A program made the translations under genes and the position numbers. Positions 18,519 through 26,843 of a stretch of DNA of 64,000 nucleotides are shown here, one piece after another. The stretch lies in assembly GCA_016183065.1 (NCBI GenBank), contig JACPFF010000019.1, positions 62,001-126,000 of the forward strand, given 5' to 3'. Position 1 is the stretch's first letter; each line of letters starts with the position of its first letter. This stretch comes from Deltaproteobacteria bacterium (GTDB taxonomy: Bacteria > UBA10199 > GCA-002796325 > JACPFF01). A model generated the notes under the pieces. The model saw only the letters and a list, made by a program, of their open reading frames with translations. It did not search any database and was not told the DNA's origin.

Positions 18519-18722
18519 GGGGGCCGGGAACCCAGCGAAGCTGGGTTCCCGGCCGTGGAGCCACGGGCTCACGCCCCAGCGCGCACCGCGCGCGCGAGGG
18601 GGGGCCCAACGGGCTTTGCCCGTTGGGGGGTCAGTGCGACGACCGAGTCCGGGGACCCGCGAAGCGGGTGGACGAGGAAGTACCCGGAGGCGGAGCCGGA
18701 GGGTACGTGAGCCCCTCAAATA
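18515..18722. repeat. GC-rich dispersed repeat, copy 3
   Basis: The longest clean copy: a hairpin GGGAACCCAGCG / GCTGGGTTCCC, then CCCCAGCGCGCACCGCGCGC, a CCCAACGGG / CCCGTTGGG hairpin, GACGACCGAGTCCGGGGACC, CCCGCGAAGCGGG, and ACCCGGAGGCGGAGCCGG. It matches copy 1 in reverse complement and copy 2 directly. It lies between the small membrane protein gene and the 3' end of cydB, which it just reaches. Confidence 0.85.
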
Positions 18723-19726
18723 GTATATCGATGACTTTTAAAGAGATGGAAAAGATACCAGAGGGACGGCAACAGAAGGAGCATCCCCACGGTCAGTCCG
18801 ATGATCATGAGCCAGAGGACATTCGCCGGTGAGGCTGCATTGTAGATCGTGAGGCCGGGAGCAATGAGGTAGGGATATTGTGCGGCTCCCCATCCGACAA
18901 TCACACTGATGACCGCCAGAATGGCCGTGGCCGTGGCGAGCGTCGTCCGGCAACGCCATAGGGCCAACAGTGACGCGGCACCACTGGCCATCGAAAGAGC
19001 GACCAACGGCCAGGAACGTGTCAGAAATGCCGTCCACATATGTGGAACCTCGGTGTAGATCAGCACGAGGCCGGTCATGGCCAAGAGACCCATCCAGATC
19101 CCGGTCGTCAATGCCCGCTGCTGCCAGAGGTGCAGCAGCGATGTGCGATGGGCCATTGCGGCCTCGCGCGTGAGATAGACCGCGGCAAGATACGCGCAGA
19201 CGCCGACGAAAAAGAAGGCCGAAAAAATGGCGAGAGGTGAGAGCCACGTGGTGAGATAATTCCCGTGAAAGTCCCCGCGCTCGTCAATAGCGAGCGTTGC
19301 GGACATCCCGGCTCCAAATGCTGCACCGAGAAAAAATGGGGCCGCTGCAGAGGCCAGGGCAAAGACCGCGCCCCAAAATGCCTGCTGGCGTACGCCACCC
19401 ACGCCATTGATGTGAAAGGCGAATCCCACACCGCGAAAGAGAATGCCGGCAAGGGCCAAGAGGAGTGGGAGCCAGAGGGCCCGACAGAGTCCCGCGAAGA
19501 CCGGAGGAAAAGCGGTCCAGAGGAGGATGAGGACAAAAATGAGCCACACGTGATTGGCCTCCCAGACGGGACCGATGGCGCCAAAGAGAAACCGCCGTTC
19601 GTCATCGGGGGACTGGAAGGCACTGTTGAGTTCCCAGATGCCGGCGCCGAAATCGGCACCGCCCAACAGGACGTAGAGCACGGCGCCAATGGCGAGGATT
19701 CCAAAGACAATCAGTTCAGGCGGCAT
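18716..19726 (-). CDS. cydB: Cytochrome bd-type quinol oxidase subunit II
   Basis: Membrane subunit II of the high-affinity bd terminal oxidase, 336 residues with about eight or nine hydrophobic helices. The N-terminus (LIVFGILAIGAVLYVLLGGADFGAGIWEL) is the standard CydB signature, and FGAIGPVWEANHVWLIF follows. A ribosome site (AGGAG) precedes the ATG at 19726, which lies inside the 3' end of cydA (11-nt overlap). The end falls in the edge of a dispersed repeat. Confidence 0.95.
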   Translation of the reverse strand: MPPELIVFGILAIGAVLYVLLGGADFGAGIWELNSAFQSPDDERRFLFGAIGPVWEANHVWLIFVLILLWTAFPPVFAGLCRALWLPLLLALAGILFRGVGFAFHINGVGGVRQQAFWGAVFALASAAAPFFLGAAFGAGMSATLAIDERGDFHGNYLTTWLSPLAIFSAFFFVGVCAYLAAVYLTREAAMAHRTSLLHLWQQRALTTGIWMGLLAMTGLVLIYTEVPHMWTAFLTRSWPLVALSMASGAASLLALWRCRTTLATATAILAVISVIVGWGAAQYPYLIAPGLTIYNAASPANVLWLMIIGLTVGMLLLLPSLWYLFHLFKSHRYTI

Positions 19727-21047
19727 GACTAGTCTCCTGAGCGCCGCGGTGCGGCTGGGCCACGTGCCGGAGTGCCCATATGGTGCAGAGGGATAATCCC
19801 GCATAAATGGCGCACGTGGTCCAAAAAAGTGGTACGATGCCGGGAGCGTCAGTCACGGCATCGGCGGTGCGCATGATGCCATAGACGATCCACGGCTGTC
19901 GGCCGACTTCCGTGACGATCCATCCGGTTTCGATGCCGACAAACCCGGCGATCCCCGACAGAATGATGCCAAGATAAAAGAGGCGACACGTTGGCCATGT
20001 ACGCCGGCGCCACCAATGCCAGGTGCTCCACAGGGTCATCAGGAGCATCAGGGTACCGCTGGCCACCATGATCTGAAAGGCATAATGCACCACAGCCACC
20101 GGCGGATGGAGTTCTGGGGGAAAGGCATTCAAGCCCTGCACTGTGGCCGCACGATCGCCATAGGCGAGCCAAGAGAGCATGCCCGGAACTTCAATGGCAT
20201 AGCGGGTTGCGCCAGCGACTGTGTCTGGGATACCGCCAAGGCGAAGTGGCGCGCCCATTTCCGTGACAAACTGGCCCTCCATGGCCGCCAATTTGATCGG
20301 TTGTCGCGCGGCCACACTTTTTGCGGCCCAATCACCGACCACAAATTGGATCGGCGTGGCCACCATGCCAACGACCAGCGCAATCCCCATCCCCGTGCGC
20401 ACATAACGGGTACGCAGCCCGCGCAAGAATGCGGTGGCATAGACCGCAGCAACCCCGAAACCGCTGGCCATGTACGCCGCAACGATCATGTGCGCGGTCT
20501 GCGGACCGGTGGCCGGGTTGAGCATGGCGGCGATCGGATCTGGATGGAATGCCGCACCCCCGATCCATTCGAATCCCTGGGGGGCATTCATCCAGGCATT
20601 GGCCGTGACCACAAACCAGGCCGAGGCAAAGCCGGCCACGGCAATGGGGATCGCGGTCATGCCATGGACTTTTGGTGTCAGTCGATCCCACGAGTAGAGA
20701 TAGATCCCCGTAAAAATCGCCTCGAGAAAAAATGCAAAGGCCTCGAGCGTGAATGGGAGGCCAATGACCGAGCCAAACGTCCCCATAAAACCCGGCCATA
20801 ACAATCCGAGTTCAAAGGCGAGCACGGTGCCCGAAACGGCCCCCACGGCAAAGAGCATGGCAAAGGCCTTGGCCCACTGTTTGGCGAGCTGTCGCCATAC
20901 GAGCTCGCCGGTCGTGGCATACCGCCACTCGGCAATGACCAGGAGCAATGGGAGCCCGATCCCAAAACAGGCAAAGACAATATGGAACCCGAGCGTGATC
21001 GCCATCTGCCAGCGGGCAATGAGGAGCGACGAAAGGGCAAGGAACAT
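19716..21047 (-). CDS. cydA: Cytochrome bd-type quinol oxidase subunit I
   Basis: Catalytic subunit of the bd oxidase, which oxidises quinol and reduces O2 to water without pumping protons. 443 residues. Diagnostic stretches: SSLLIARWQMAITLGFHIVFACFGIGLPLLL (haem ligand region), the quinol-oxidising loop region, and GRQPWIVYGIMRTADAV. The Q-loop looks short, as in the cyanide-insensitive (CIO) subgroup; that subgroup assignment is by eye. A GAGGGG ribosome site precedes the ATG. It lies downstream of the CBS-protein and cytochrome c genes on the same strand. Confidence 0.95.
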   Translation of the reverse strand: MFLALSSLLIARWQMAITLGFHIVFACFGIGLPLLLVIAEWRYATTGELVWRQLAKQWAKAFAMLFAVGAVSGTVLAFELGLLWPGFMGTFGSVIGLPFTLEAFAFFLEAIFTGIYLYSWDRLTPKVHGMTAIPIAVAGFASAWFVVTANAWMNAPQGFEWIGGAAFHPDPIAAMLNPATGPQTAHMIVAAYMASGFGVAAVYATAFLRGLRTRYVRTGMGIALVVGMVATPIQFVVGDWAAKSVAARQPIKLAAMEGQFVTEMGAPLRLGGIPDTVAGATRYAIEVPGMLSWLAYGDRAATVQGLNAFPPELHPPVAVVHYAFQIMVASGTLMLLMTLWSTWHWWRRRTWPTCRLFYLGIILSGIAGFVGIETGWIVTEVGRQPWIVYGIMRTADAVTDAPGIVPLFWTTCAIYAGLSLCTIWALRHVAQPHRGAQETSHAA

Positions 21048-21067
21048 GGGAAACCCCTCTCCCGGGC

Positions 21068-21108
21068 GTCATTCCCGCGCTCGCGGGAATCCGACGACCA
21101 TCCAGGGA
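21068..21108. repeat. REP-like palindrome between the CBS gene and cydA
   Basis: Contains the palindrome ATTCCCGCG-CT-CGCGGGAAT (21071-21090) within GTCATTCCCGCG...GGGAATCC, a repeat type common in many proteobacterial intergenic regions. It sits in the 65-nt space inside the putative operon and may modulate mRNA stability of cydA. Confidence 0.75.
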
Positions 21109-21112
21109 TCAT

Positions 21113-21544
21113 TTATGAGGCGATATAATTCTTGAGCATCGTGACGTCAAAGTGACACTCGGAAATACTTTCGCCCATCAGATCGCGCATCGACACCATG
21201 CCCAGCGGTTTGCCGTCTTTGACAATGGGGAGATGCCGGCAATTGGCCTCGCGCATCTTGGCAAGTCCTGTTTGGTAGGTGTCATCGGGATTGCAGACCA
21301 TGATCTTCCGCGTCATCACTTCCCCCACGGTCAGATCACACAGATTGCACCGCGTGGCCACGCCTTTTCGCACAATGTCGCGTTCGGAAACAATGCCGTG
21401 GAGGGTGCCTTTTTTATCGACCACCATGAGGGCGCCGATGTCATGCTCGAACATCATCTGCGCCGCCTCTTGCACCGTCAGTGTCTCGCTGACGGCATAG
21501 ATCTTTTTTGTGCCATGAATCTCGCTGACTGTGCGCATGGTCAT
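21113..21544 (-). CDS. CBS-domain protein
   Basis: A 143-residue protein made of a single CBS pair: YAVSETLTVQEAAQMMFEHDIGALMVVDKKGTLHGIVSERDIV and MVCNPDDTYQTGLAKMREANCRHLPIVKDGKPLGMVSMRDLM. Such stand-alone pairs bind adenosyl ligands and act as sensors. A strong ribosome site (AAGGAGG) is present. It lies between the multihaem cytochrome and cydAB genes with short gaps, so a regulatory role in that respiratory unit is suggested by position only. Confidence 0.92.
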   Translation of the reverse strand: MTMRTVSEIHGTKKIYAVSETLTVQEAAQMMFEHDIGALMVVDKKGTLHGIVSERDIVRKGVATRCNLCDLTVGEVMTRKIMVCNPDDTYQTGLAKMREANCRHLPIVKDGKPLGMVSMRDLMGESISECHFDVTMLKNYIAS

Positions 21545-21591
21545 GGGAACCTCCTTACGCCACTGCTGTATCGCATCGGGTGTCGAGTCGT

Positions 21592-23943
21592 CTAGCGCAA
21601 CGTCGCATTCGGGTAGTCGGCCGAAAAACCATTGCCCCCGTTGAGTTGGCTGATCGAGGCGTAGGTCTTTTGCAACACCTGGATGGCAAAGGCGGCATTG
21701 TGCACGCCGAGGCTGCCATCTTTTGAAATGACGTTGTGATTATAGACGGCCCGCCGGACATCGATAGTGCTGGCGTTCATCTTGGTCTGATTCGAGAAGC
21801 TGAGATGTCCGACGGTAATGACGCCATCGGCATCCGCAGTGGTTCCACCGGAAATATTGGTCGAATCCGTGGAGAGGATTTTGGTCGAAAGGGCCAGGAG
21901 GAGGCCTTTGATCTCGTCCTGAATGCCTTCCACACTCCCATCGCCGTCATAATCGGCGCGGGCCGTGCGGTTGAAGGTTGTCAGTCCCGGATGACAGGCC
22001 GTGCAGGCAGAGAGAAATTGGGTGCCGCCATTCGCGAGTCTCCAGGTATGTCCGCCAACAAGACGATAGCCGGTCTCCTCGGCGGTTGGGGTCGTCCCCA
22101 TATGGCATGTCACACATTTGTTGTTCTCATCCGATTGGGTGACGTCGCCCGTTCCACGCTTCAGCGTGAAGTAGGAACTCGTGTGGAAGGAATTTTCGGT
22201 GAGGGTGACATTGTATGCACTATCCGAAAATGCCGTGACGACACCAACACCCTCCAGGACAAAGGCCTGTGGATTGCCATGGACCTGGCGGAAATATTGT
22301 GTTGCGACCTGGTCGACGGTCTCGCACACGGCGTCAGCCGTGCCATCGCCATTGGTATCGCAATCCTCCTCCCCCTCCACATAGAACCCATCATGACAGG
22401 TATAACAGACGGCAGCGGCGCCGGCATCGACTTGGGTCCCCGCGTCATCTTTCAACGTGACCACTCCTTTCAGGCGGAGTTGCGTCGAGTCATTCCCGCT
22501 GATCGCGGTGGAGCCGCTGACCGTATCGCCGGCCTGGCTGTGGGGATCGTGACAGGCGACACAGGTGACGAGGAAGTCGTGCGTCTCCTGTGCCGTGACC
22601 GTGGCGCCCGCGGCGTGTTGGATGAAACCTCCGGTCGAATGACAGCGCGCGCAGGCCGCACCCCACCATGAGGAGAGTTGATAACGCCCGGCTGTGGTGA
22701 CACCGGTCGAATTGTGTGCGGAAATTTTCCATTCGGCTTCCTGAGGATGACACTTGCCGCAGACGCCGGCATTCCAGGTCTGGTAGGCGATCCGGGAGTC
22801 GATCGTGATCCCCATATGGGCCTTCCCGGGTCCATGACAGTTTTCACACTGGATATTCGTGAGCGGCGTGAGTGTCGGATTGTTCTCGGTAAATGCCGGC
22901 CAGGTAGTGCCGGTCGACGGGAAGGCATATCCTGCTTCGTCGACGAGATCATCAAATCCTGCATTGGTCGCCGCGCTCTCGGTATTGAATCCCACGGTGT
23001 GGCACTCCCAGCAATACGGCTCCGGCGCCTTTGCAGCGTACGAACCGATCGCCTGTTCAAACTGCACGGCATGACCGGTCTCCTCCCATGTCAATTCATT
23101 ATCGACATGGCAGTTCCCGCATTGACCGATCGAGGAGTCCGCGGATGCGTCGGCAATAGTTCCCACGCCAACATAATTCGCGGCATTGATGGTCAATGTG
23201 CCGCTTTGTCCGCTCGAGGGCGAGACATAGGCCACGGTATACGTACCGGCGATATCGGGTACAAAAGACGGAATCTGGCGGGCAGAGGTGGTGGTACTGC
23301 TATCGGTGAATGTTGCCGTAGAGGTACTCGGTTGTGTCAATGTCCACGACCAATCTGTGACCGTGGAGCTCGTGGTATTCGTATTCGCCTTCAGCGACGG
23401 GCCGGAGAGATAGACCTTCTCTCCCACGCCGACATTGGGGATCCCGCTACTCGTCTTGACTTCGGCGCCGTTGTCGAACAGGTGTACTGTATAGGTCCCG
23501 ACGTCTCCGTTGCCGTCGGCATCGGTGACGGTCAACCGAAATTCGAGCTGGGCGTCGTTGCGCGAGATGCCGAGCACCTGCCAGCGATACTCGTCGCTGG
23601 CGTGGAGGATGGCGGTCATGGCCGGGATGTCGAAGATGAGGGTGTCACCCGATCTGCCCGAGGTGATGGTGACCGGTACGCCGGAAATCTGTTCCCAGGC
23701 GTAACTGGCGACCGGTGCACCTTCGACCGTTGCACTCGTCGCACCAGAAATACCGACACCCGTATCGCCAAAGTCGGCATAATAGGCCGTCCCGCCCCGA
23801 TAGGAGAAGGCGGTCAGTCCATCAGCGGCCGTGATCGTTGCAGTAGGTGTGGTCACGGTCGTCGAACCGGTATTGCTGGATCCGCAGGCCGCGAACATGA
23901 TCGCTATGATGAAAGACGTGAGGCAGGAGAGAGACGATCTCAT
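21592..23943 (-). CDS. Nine-haem c-type cytochrome lipoprotein
   Basis: A 783-residue exported lipoprotein with a lipobox (IAIMFAACGSS). The first 270 residues are Ig/PKD-like beta domains (YAWEQISGVPVTITSGRSGDTL; WSWTLTQPSTSTATF). From about residue 275 to 650 there are nine CxxCH haem sites: CGNCH, CWECH, CENCH, CGKCH, CARCH, CVACH, CYTCH, CVTCH and CTACH. The C-terminal tail resembles cytochromes that report on a haem-pocket helix (VYNHNVISKDGSLGVHNAAFA). The start at 23943 gives a proper lipoprotein signal; the frame is open upstream. Likely a periplasmic or outer-surface electron carrier; partners may be the bd oxidase next door (inference). Confidence 0.93.
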   Translation of the reverse strand: MRSSLSCLTSFIIAIMFAACGSSNTGSTTVTTPTATITAADGLTAFSYRGGTAYYADFGDTGVGISGATSATVEGAPVASYAWEQISGVPVTITSGRSGDTLIFDIPAMTAILHASDEYRWQVLGISRNDAQLEFRLTVTDADGNGDVGTYTVHLFDNGAEVKTSSGIPNVGVGEKVYLSGPSLKANTNTTSSTVTDWSWTLTQPSTSTATFTDSSTTTSARQIPSFVPDIAGTYTVAYVSPSSGQSGTLTINAANYVGVGTIADASADSSIGQCGNCHVDNELTWEETGHAVQFEQAIGSYAAKAPEPYCWECHTVGFNTESAATNAGFDDLVDEAGYAFPSTGTTWPAFTENNPTLTPLTNIQCENCHGPGKAHMGITIDSRIAYQTWNAGVCGKCHPQEAEWKISAHNSTGVTTAGRYQLSSWWGAACARCHSTGGFIQHAAGATVTAQETHDFLVTCVACHDPHSQAGDTVSGSTAISGNDSTQLRLKGVVTLKDDAGTQVDAGAAAVCYTCHDGFYVEGEEDCDTNGDGTADAVCETVDQVATQYFRQVHGNPQAFVLEGVGVVTAFSDSAYNVTLTENSFHTSSYFTLKRGTGDVTQSDENNKCVTCHMGTTPTAEETGYRLVGGHTWRLANGGTQFLSACTACHPGLTTFNRTARADYDGDGSVEGIQDEIKGLLLALSTKILSTDSTNISGGTTADADGVITVGHLSFSNQTKMNASTIDVRRAVYNHNVISKDGSLGVHNAAFAIQVLQKTYASISQLNGGNGFSADYPNATLR

Positions 23944-24104
23944 GGGTGACCTCGGATGCGGATGACAATTTGTGAAGAAATCCCGGCGAGTATCGTACTC
24001 CGATCCCGTGACCTGCCCCATGATAAACATCATATGCCCGCAGGTCTTCAGGATTGTGATATCCGCGCTTCCCTGGTAGTCTCTGTGGTGCACCAGGACT
24101 CCAT
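23944..24104. other. Divergent intergenic region between the cytochrome and phoB genes
   Basis: 161 bp that must hold promoters for both directions. A TTGTGATATCC stretch near 24053 resembles half of the Pho-box unit seen before pstS, but a full box is not evident. An AGGA ribosome site precedes phoB. Confidence 0.5.
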
Positions 24105-24803
24105 ATGAATCTCTTGATTATTGAAGATGATCGCGACATCGCCGAACTCATAGCCTATAATTGTGCCCAGGAAAAAATGGCCACAGAGACCTGTCACAGT
24201 GGAGCAGAGGGCCTTGTGAAGGCGCGGCGCATGGTGCCCAGTGTGATCATTTTGGACCTCATGCTCCCCGATATCGGCGGACTGGAGGTATGTCGTGCCC
24301 TCAAGGCCGATGCCAAGACGGCCATGGTCCCGATTGTCATGCTGACGGCAAAGGGATCAGAGGTCGACCGGGTCGTCGGGTTTGAAGTCGGTGCCGATGA
24401 TTATGTGACGAAACCTTTCAGCCCGCGGGAGCTGATTTTGCGCATCAAGGCAATTATGCGGCGCCGAACAGAAGGGGAGACACACGACGCGGAGTGCCTC
24501 CAGACCTTCGGTATATTGGAGGTCGATCCGGCGCGGGTCCTCGTGCGGGTGCGTGGAAAAACCGCCCGTCTGACGGCGATCGAATTCAAGCTCCTCCACT
24601 ATCTGTTGACGCATCAGGGACGGGTTACCACGCGGGACCGTCTCCTGGATCACGTGTGGGGATACGATGCCGCGCTCAACACGCGCACCGTCGATGTGCA
24701 TATCAATCGACTCCGGGAAAAATTGGGAAAGGCCGGCGAGTATATCGAAACGGTCCGCGGGATGGGGTATCGTTTTGTCGAAGAGATCACCAAGCGGTCA
24801 TAA
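24105..24803 (+). CDS. phoB: Phosphate regulon response regulator PhoB
   Basis: OmpR-class response regulator of 232 residues. The receiver has the acidic pair in IEDDRDIAEL, the phospho-acceptor Asp in VIILDLMLPDIGG, Thr in MLTAKG and Lys in TKPFSPREL. The winged-helix effector domain (FKLLHYLLTHQGRVTTRDRLLDHVWG ... TVDVHINRLREKLG ... VRGMGYRF) is intact. It is the first gene of a continuous plus-strand set with phoR, pstSCAB and phoU, so it is the regulator activated under phosphate limitation. Confidence 0.95.
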   Translation: MNLLIIEDDRDIAELIAYNCAQEKMATETCHSGAEGLVKARRMVPSVIILDLMLPDIGGLEVCRALKADAKTAMVPIVMLTAKGSEVDRVVGFEVGADDYVTKPFSPRELILRIKAIMRRRTEGETHDAECLQTFGILEVDPARVLVRVRGKTARLTAIEFKLLHYLLTHQGRVTTRDRLLDHVWGYDAALNTRTVDVHINRLREKLGKAGEYIETVRGMGYRFVEEITKRS

Positions 24804-24854
24804 GGATCTGTCCGGGAATCCCTGTCCTGTTTTGGCGCTCAGATTGGGGTCAAA

Positions 24855-26645
24855 ATGAAGAGGGATTCCCGACCAAACCCTAAAGAATCGCGAATTCGAT
24901 CACGTCTCGTGTGGCGGCTCTTTGCCGCATTGTCTTGCCTCCTCCTCCTGAGCGTTTTTGCGATCGATCTCTATCTCACGCCGATCCTCAAACAGGTGCT
25001 GCTGCAGATTGCCGGGGATGCGCTGGCAGACAGAGCCTATCTGTTGCGCGAACATCTGGCGGTCCTGCCGGAACGCACATGGACCCCGGAGCGGATCGAT
25101 GCCCTGGCAGACCGCATTGCCGCGGAGATCGAGGCGCGCGTGACCATTCTTGACGCCACAGGGCGCGTGCTCGGCGACTCCACACTGGATGGAGCCGCGT
25201 TGCAGCAGGTGGAGAACCATCTCTATCGGCCCGAGGTGCAGGCGGCATTGGTGGACACCTACGGGCGCAGCACCCGCTATTCCTTTACCGTCAAAGAGGA
25301 GATGATGTACGTGGCGACCAGGGCCGGACAGGGATTTGTGCGTGTGGCGCTGCCGCTACAGGAGATGGCCTTCCTCAGGCGGCGCGTGCTGACGGGGCTC
25401 GTGGGAGCGACAGGACTGGCGCTTGTTGCGGCCGGCTTTCTGGCCTGGCTCATTGCCCGAGCCTTCACCCGCTCGTGGCGCGAAATGGCAGATGTGGCAC
25501 GGCAAATTGCCGGCGGCGATCTGACGAGGCGGCTGACCATTGGTCGGTCCGACGAATTCGGGACATTGGCCCGCTCCATCAATGAAATGGGCGAAAACCT
25601 CCAGCAACATTTTTTTGCCATCACCCATGAACGGAACCAACTCTTGGCCATTCTGGAAGGGATGACCGAGGGGGTTCTCGTGGCGGACGCCGAGGGGAAA
25701 ATTCTTCTCGTGAATCCTCCCCTCACGGCGATGCTCGGCATCACGGGCGCCTGCGTTGGTGCGACGTTGCTGGAATGTGTGAGAAATCCCGAGATGCATG
25801 CGGCCATCAATAACGTCCTGCAGCATGGGGTCAGCGATCATCGTGAGGTGTTCTTGCGCGAGACCGGCGAGAAACGATCGCTCATGATGCATTCGCGGCC
25901 GCTCGATTTTGACGGGCGGCACGGCGTGGTCGCACTCTTCTATGACATGACGCGGATTCGACGGCTGGAAGACGGGCGGAAAGAATTTGTGGCCAATGTC
26001 TCCCATGAGTTGAAGACCCCCTTGACGAGCATTCGTGGCTATACAGAGACACTGCGGGGGGGGGCGTTGGCCGACCCGGCAGTGGCACAGACCTTTATTG
26101 AGAAAATCGAGAAGCACGCCATCCAACTGCAGGCCTTGGTCGAGGATGTGTTGCAACTCGCCGAAAGCGAGTCGGGACGGATGGAACTGCACAAGACGGC
26201 ACAGCCGCTCGCGCCGGCGATTGAAGCGGTGCGCGCCGATGTCGCGGATTTTCTCGCGGAGAAGCAACTGGCGTTTTCCTCCCCGATGGCCGGCGACCAC
26301 ACCGTGATGGCCGATCCGCATGCCCTGAAACAGATTCTGGCAAATCTCATCGAGAATGCGATGCAATACACGCCGACGGGGGGAGCGATTACCGTCACCG
26401 CTGTGCAGCAGGCGCATGCGTGCGCGATCACCGTTGCCGATACGGGGATCGGCATCCCCGAAAGAGATCTTCCGCATATCTTTGAGCGATTTTACCGGGT
26501 CGATCGGGCGCGCTCCCGCGATGTGGGCGGGACCGGACTGGGCCTGGCGATTGTCAAGCATCTCGTCCATGCGCATGGCGGCGAGATCACGGTGGCCAGT
26601 CGTCCCGGCGAGGGATCGCAATTTACCGTCACCCTGCCGCGGTGA
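24855..26645 (+). CDS. phoR: Phosphate regulon sensor histidine kinase PhoR
   Basis: Membrane histidine kinase of 596 residues. Order: TM1 (residues ~17-40), an extracytoplasmic segment of about 130 residues, TM2 (TGLVGATGLALVAAGFLAWLIA), HAMP (MADVARQIAGGDLTRRL...DEFGTLARSINEM), PAS (LAILEGMTEGVLVADAEGKILLVNP), HisKA with the phospho-accepting His384 (NVSHELKTPLTSIRGY), and HATPase_c (NLIENAMQYTP, DTGIGIPERDLPHIFERFYRVD, GGTGLGLAIV). The extracytoplasmic loop is longer than in E. coli PhoR and like Gram-positive or deltaproteobacterial forms. It controls PhoB together with PhoU and the Pst transporter. Confidence 0.94.
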   Translation: MKRDSRPNPKESRIRSRLVWRLFAALSCLLLLSVFAIDLYLTPILKQVLLQIAGDALADRAYLLREHLAVLPERTWTPERIDALADRIAAEIEARVTILDATGRVLGDSTLDGAALQQVENHLYRPEVQAALVDTYGRSTRYSFTVKEEMMYVATRAGQGFVRVALPLQEMAFLRRRVLTGLVGATGLALVAAGFLAWLIARAFTRSWREMADVARQIAGGDLTRRLTIGRSDEFGTLARSINEMGENLQQHFFAITHERNQLLAILEGMTEGVLVADAEGKILLVNPPLTAMLGITGACVGATLLECVRNPEMHAAINNVLQHGVSDHREVFLRETGEKRSLMMHSRPLDFDGRHGVVALFYDMTRIRRLEDGRKEFVANVSHELKTPLTSIRGYTETLRGGALADPAVAQTFIEKIEKHAIQLQALVEDVLQLAESESGRMELHKTAQPLAPAIEAVRADVADFLAEKQLAFSSPMAGDHTVMADPHALKQILANLIENAMQYTPTGGAITVTAVQQAHACAITVADTGIGIPERDLPHIFERFYRVDRARSRDVGGTGLGLAIVKHLVHAHGGEITVASRPGEGSQFTVTLPR

Positions 26646-26708
26646 CCTTGTCCGCCGCCGCTTTTACCCAAATCCCGACTTTGATATTCATCCGCGTGTG
26701 CATTTCCA

Positions 26709-26731
26709 GCTGAAGCTGGGTCTTCAGCTGC
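26709..26731 (+). terminator. Hairpin after phoR
   Basis: AGCTGAAG and CTTCAGCT form a perfect 8-bp stem with a 7-nt loop. No long T-run follows, so it is a weak or factor-assisted terminator, or a stability element, between phoR and pstS. Confidence 0.4.
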
Positions 26732-26739
26732 TCTTCTGA

Positions 26740-26768
26740 TTGTGATCCGTTTGTGATGTAGATGTTAC
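26740..26768 (+). promoter_or_regulatory. Putative Pho box (three 7-bp units, 11-bp period) before pstS
   Basis: TTGTGAT - 4 nt - TTGTGAT - 4 nt - ATGTTAC. The 7+4 spacing is exactly that of PhoB direct-repeat sites (consensus CTGTCAT units). It lies 76 nt upstream of the pstS start codon with a possible -10 (TACAGA) downstream. It implies a separate PhoB-dependent promoter for the transporter genes. Confidence 0.7.
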
Positions 26769-26843
26769 ATCGGAACGCTACAGACATCCCTGCGGTGTTG
26801 CACCACCGATCCGCAGGCCGACCGTTACAGGAGAGGAGAGAGC

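Noticed and set aside
18231-18719. Open frame extension upstream of the aldehyde dehydrogenase start
   Set aside because: It runs through the dispersed repeat and is not protein-like; a ribosome site precedes the ATG at 18230.
22678-23949. Long plus-strand open frame antisense to the multihaem cytochrome gene
   Set aside because: The minus-strand product has nine CxxCH motifs and a lipobox; the antisense frame has no recognisable feature.
25356-26621. Minus-strand open frame opposite phoR
   Set aside because: phoR has all kinase motifs; the antisense frame is a GC-rich shadow.
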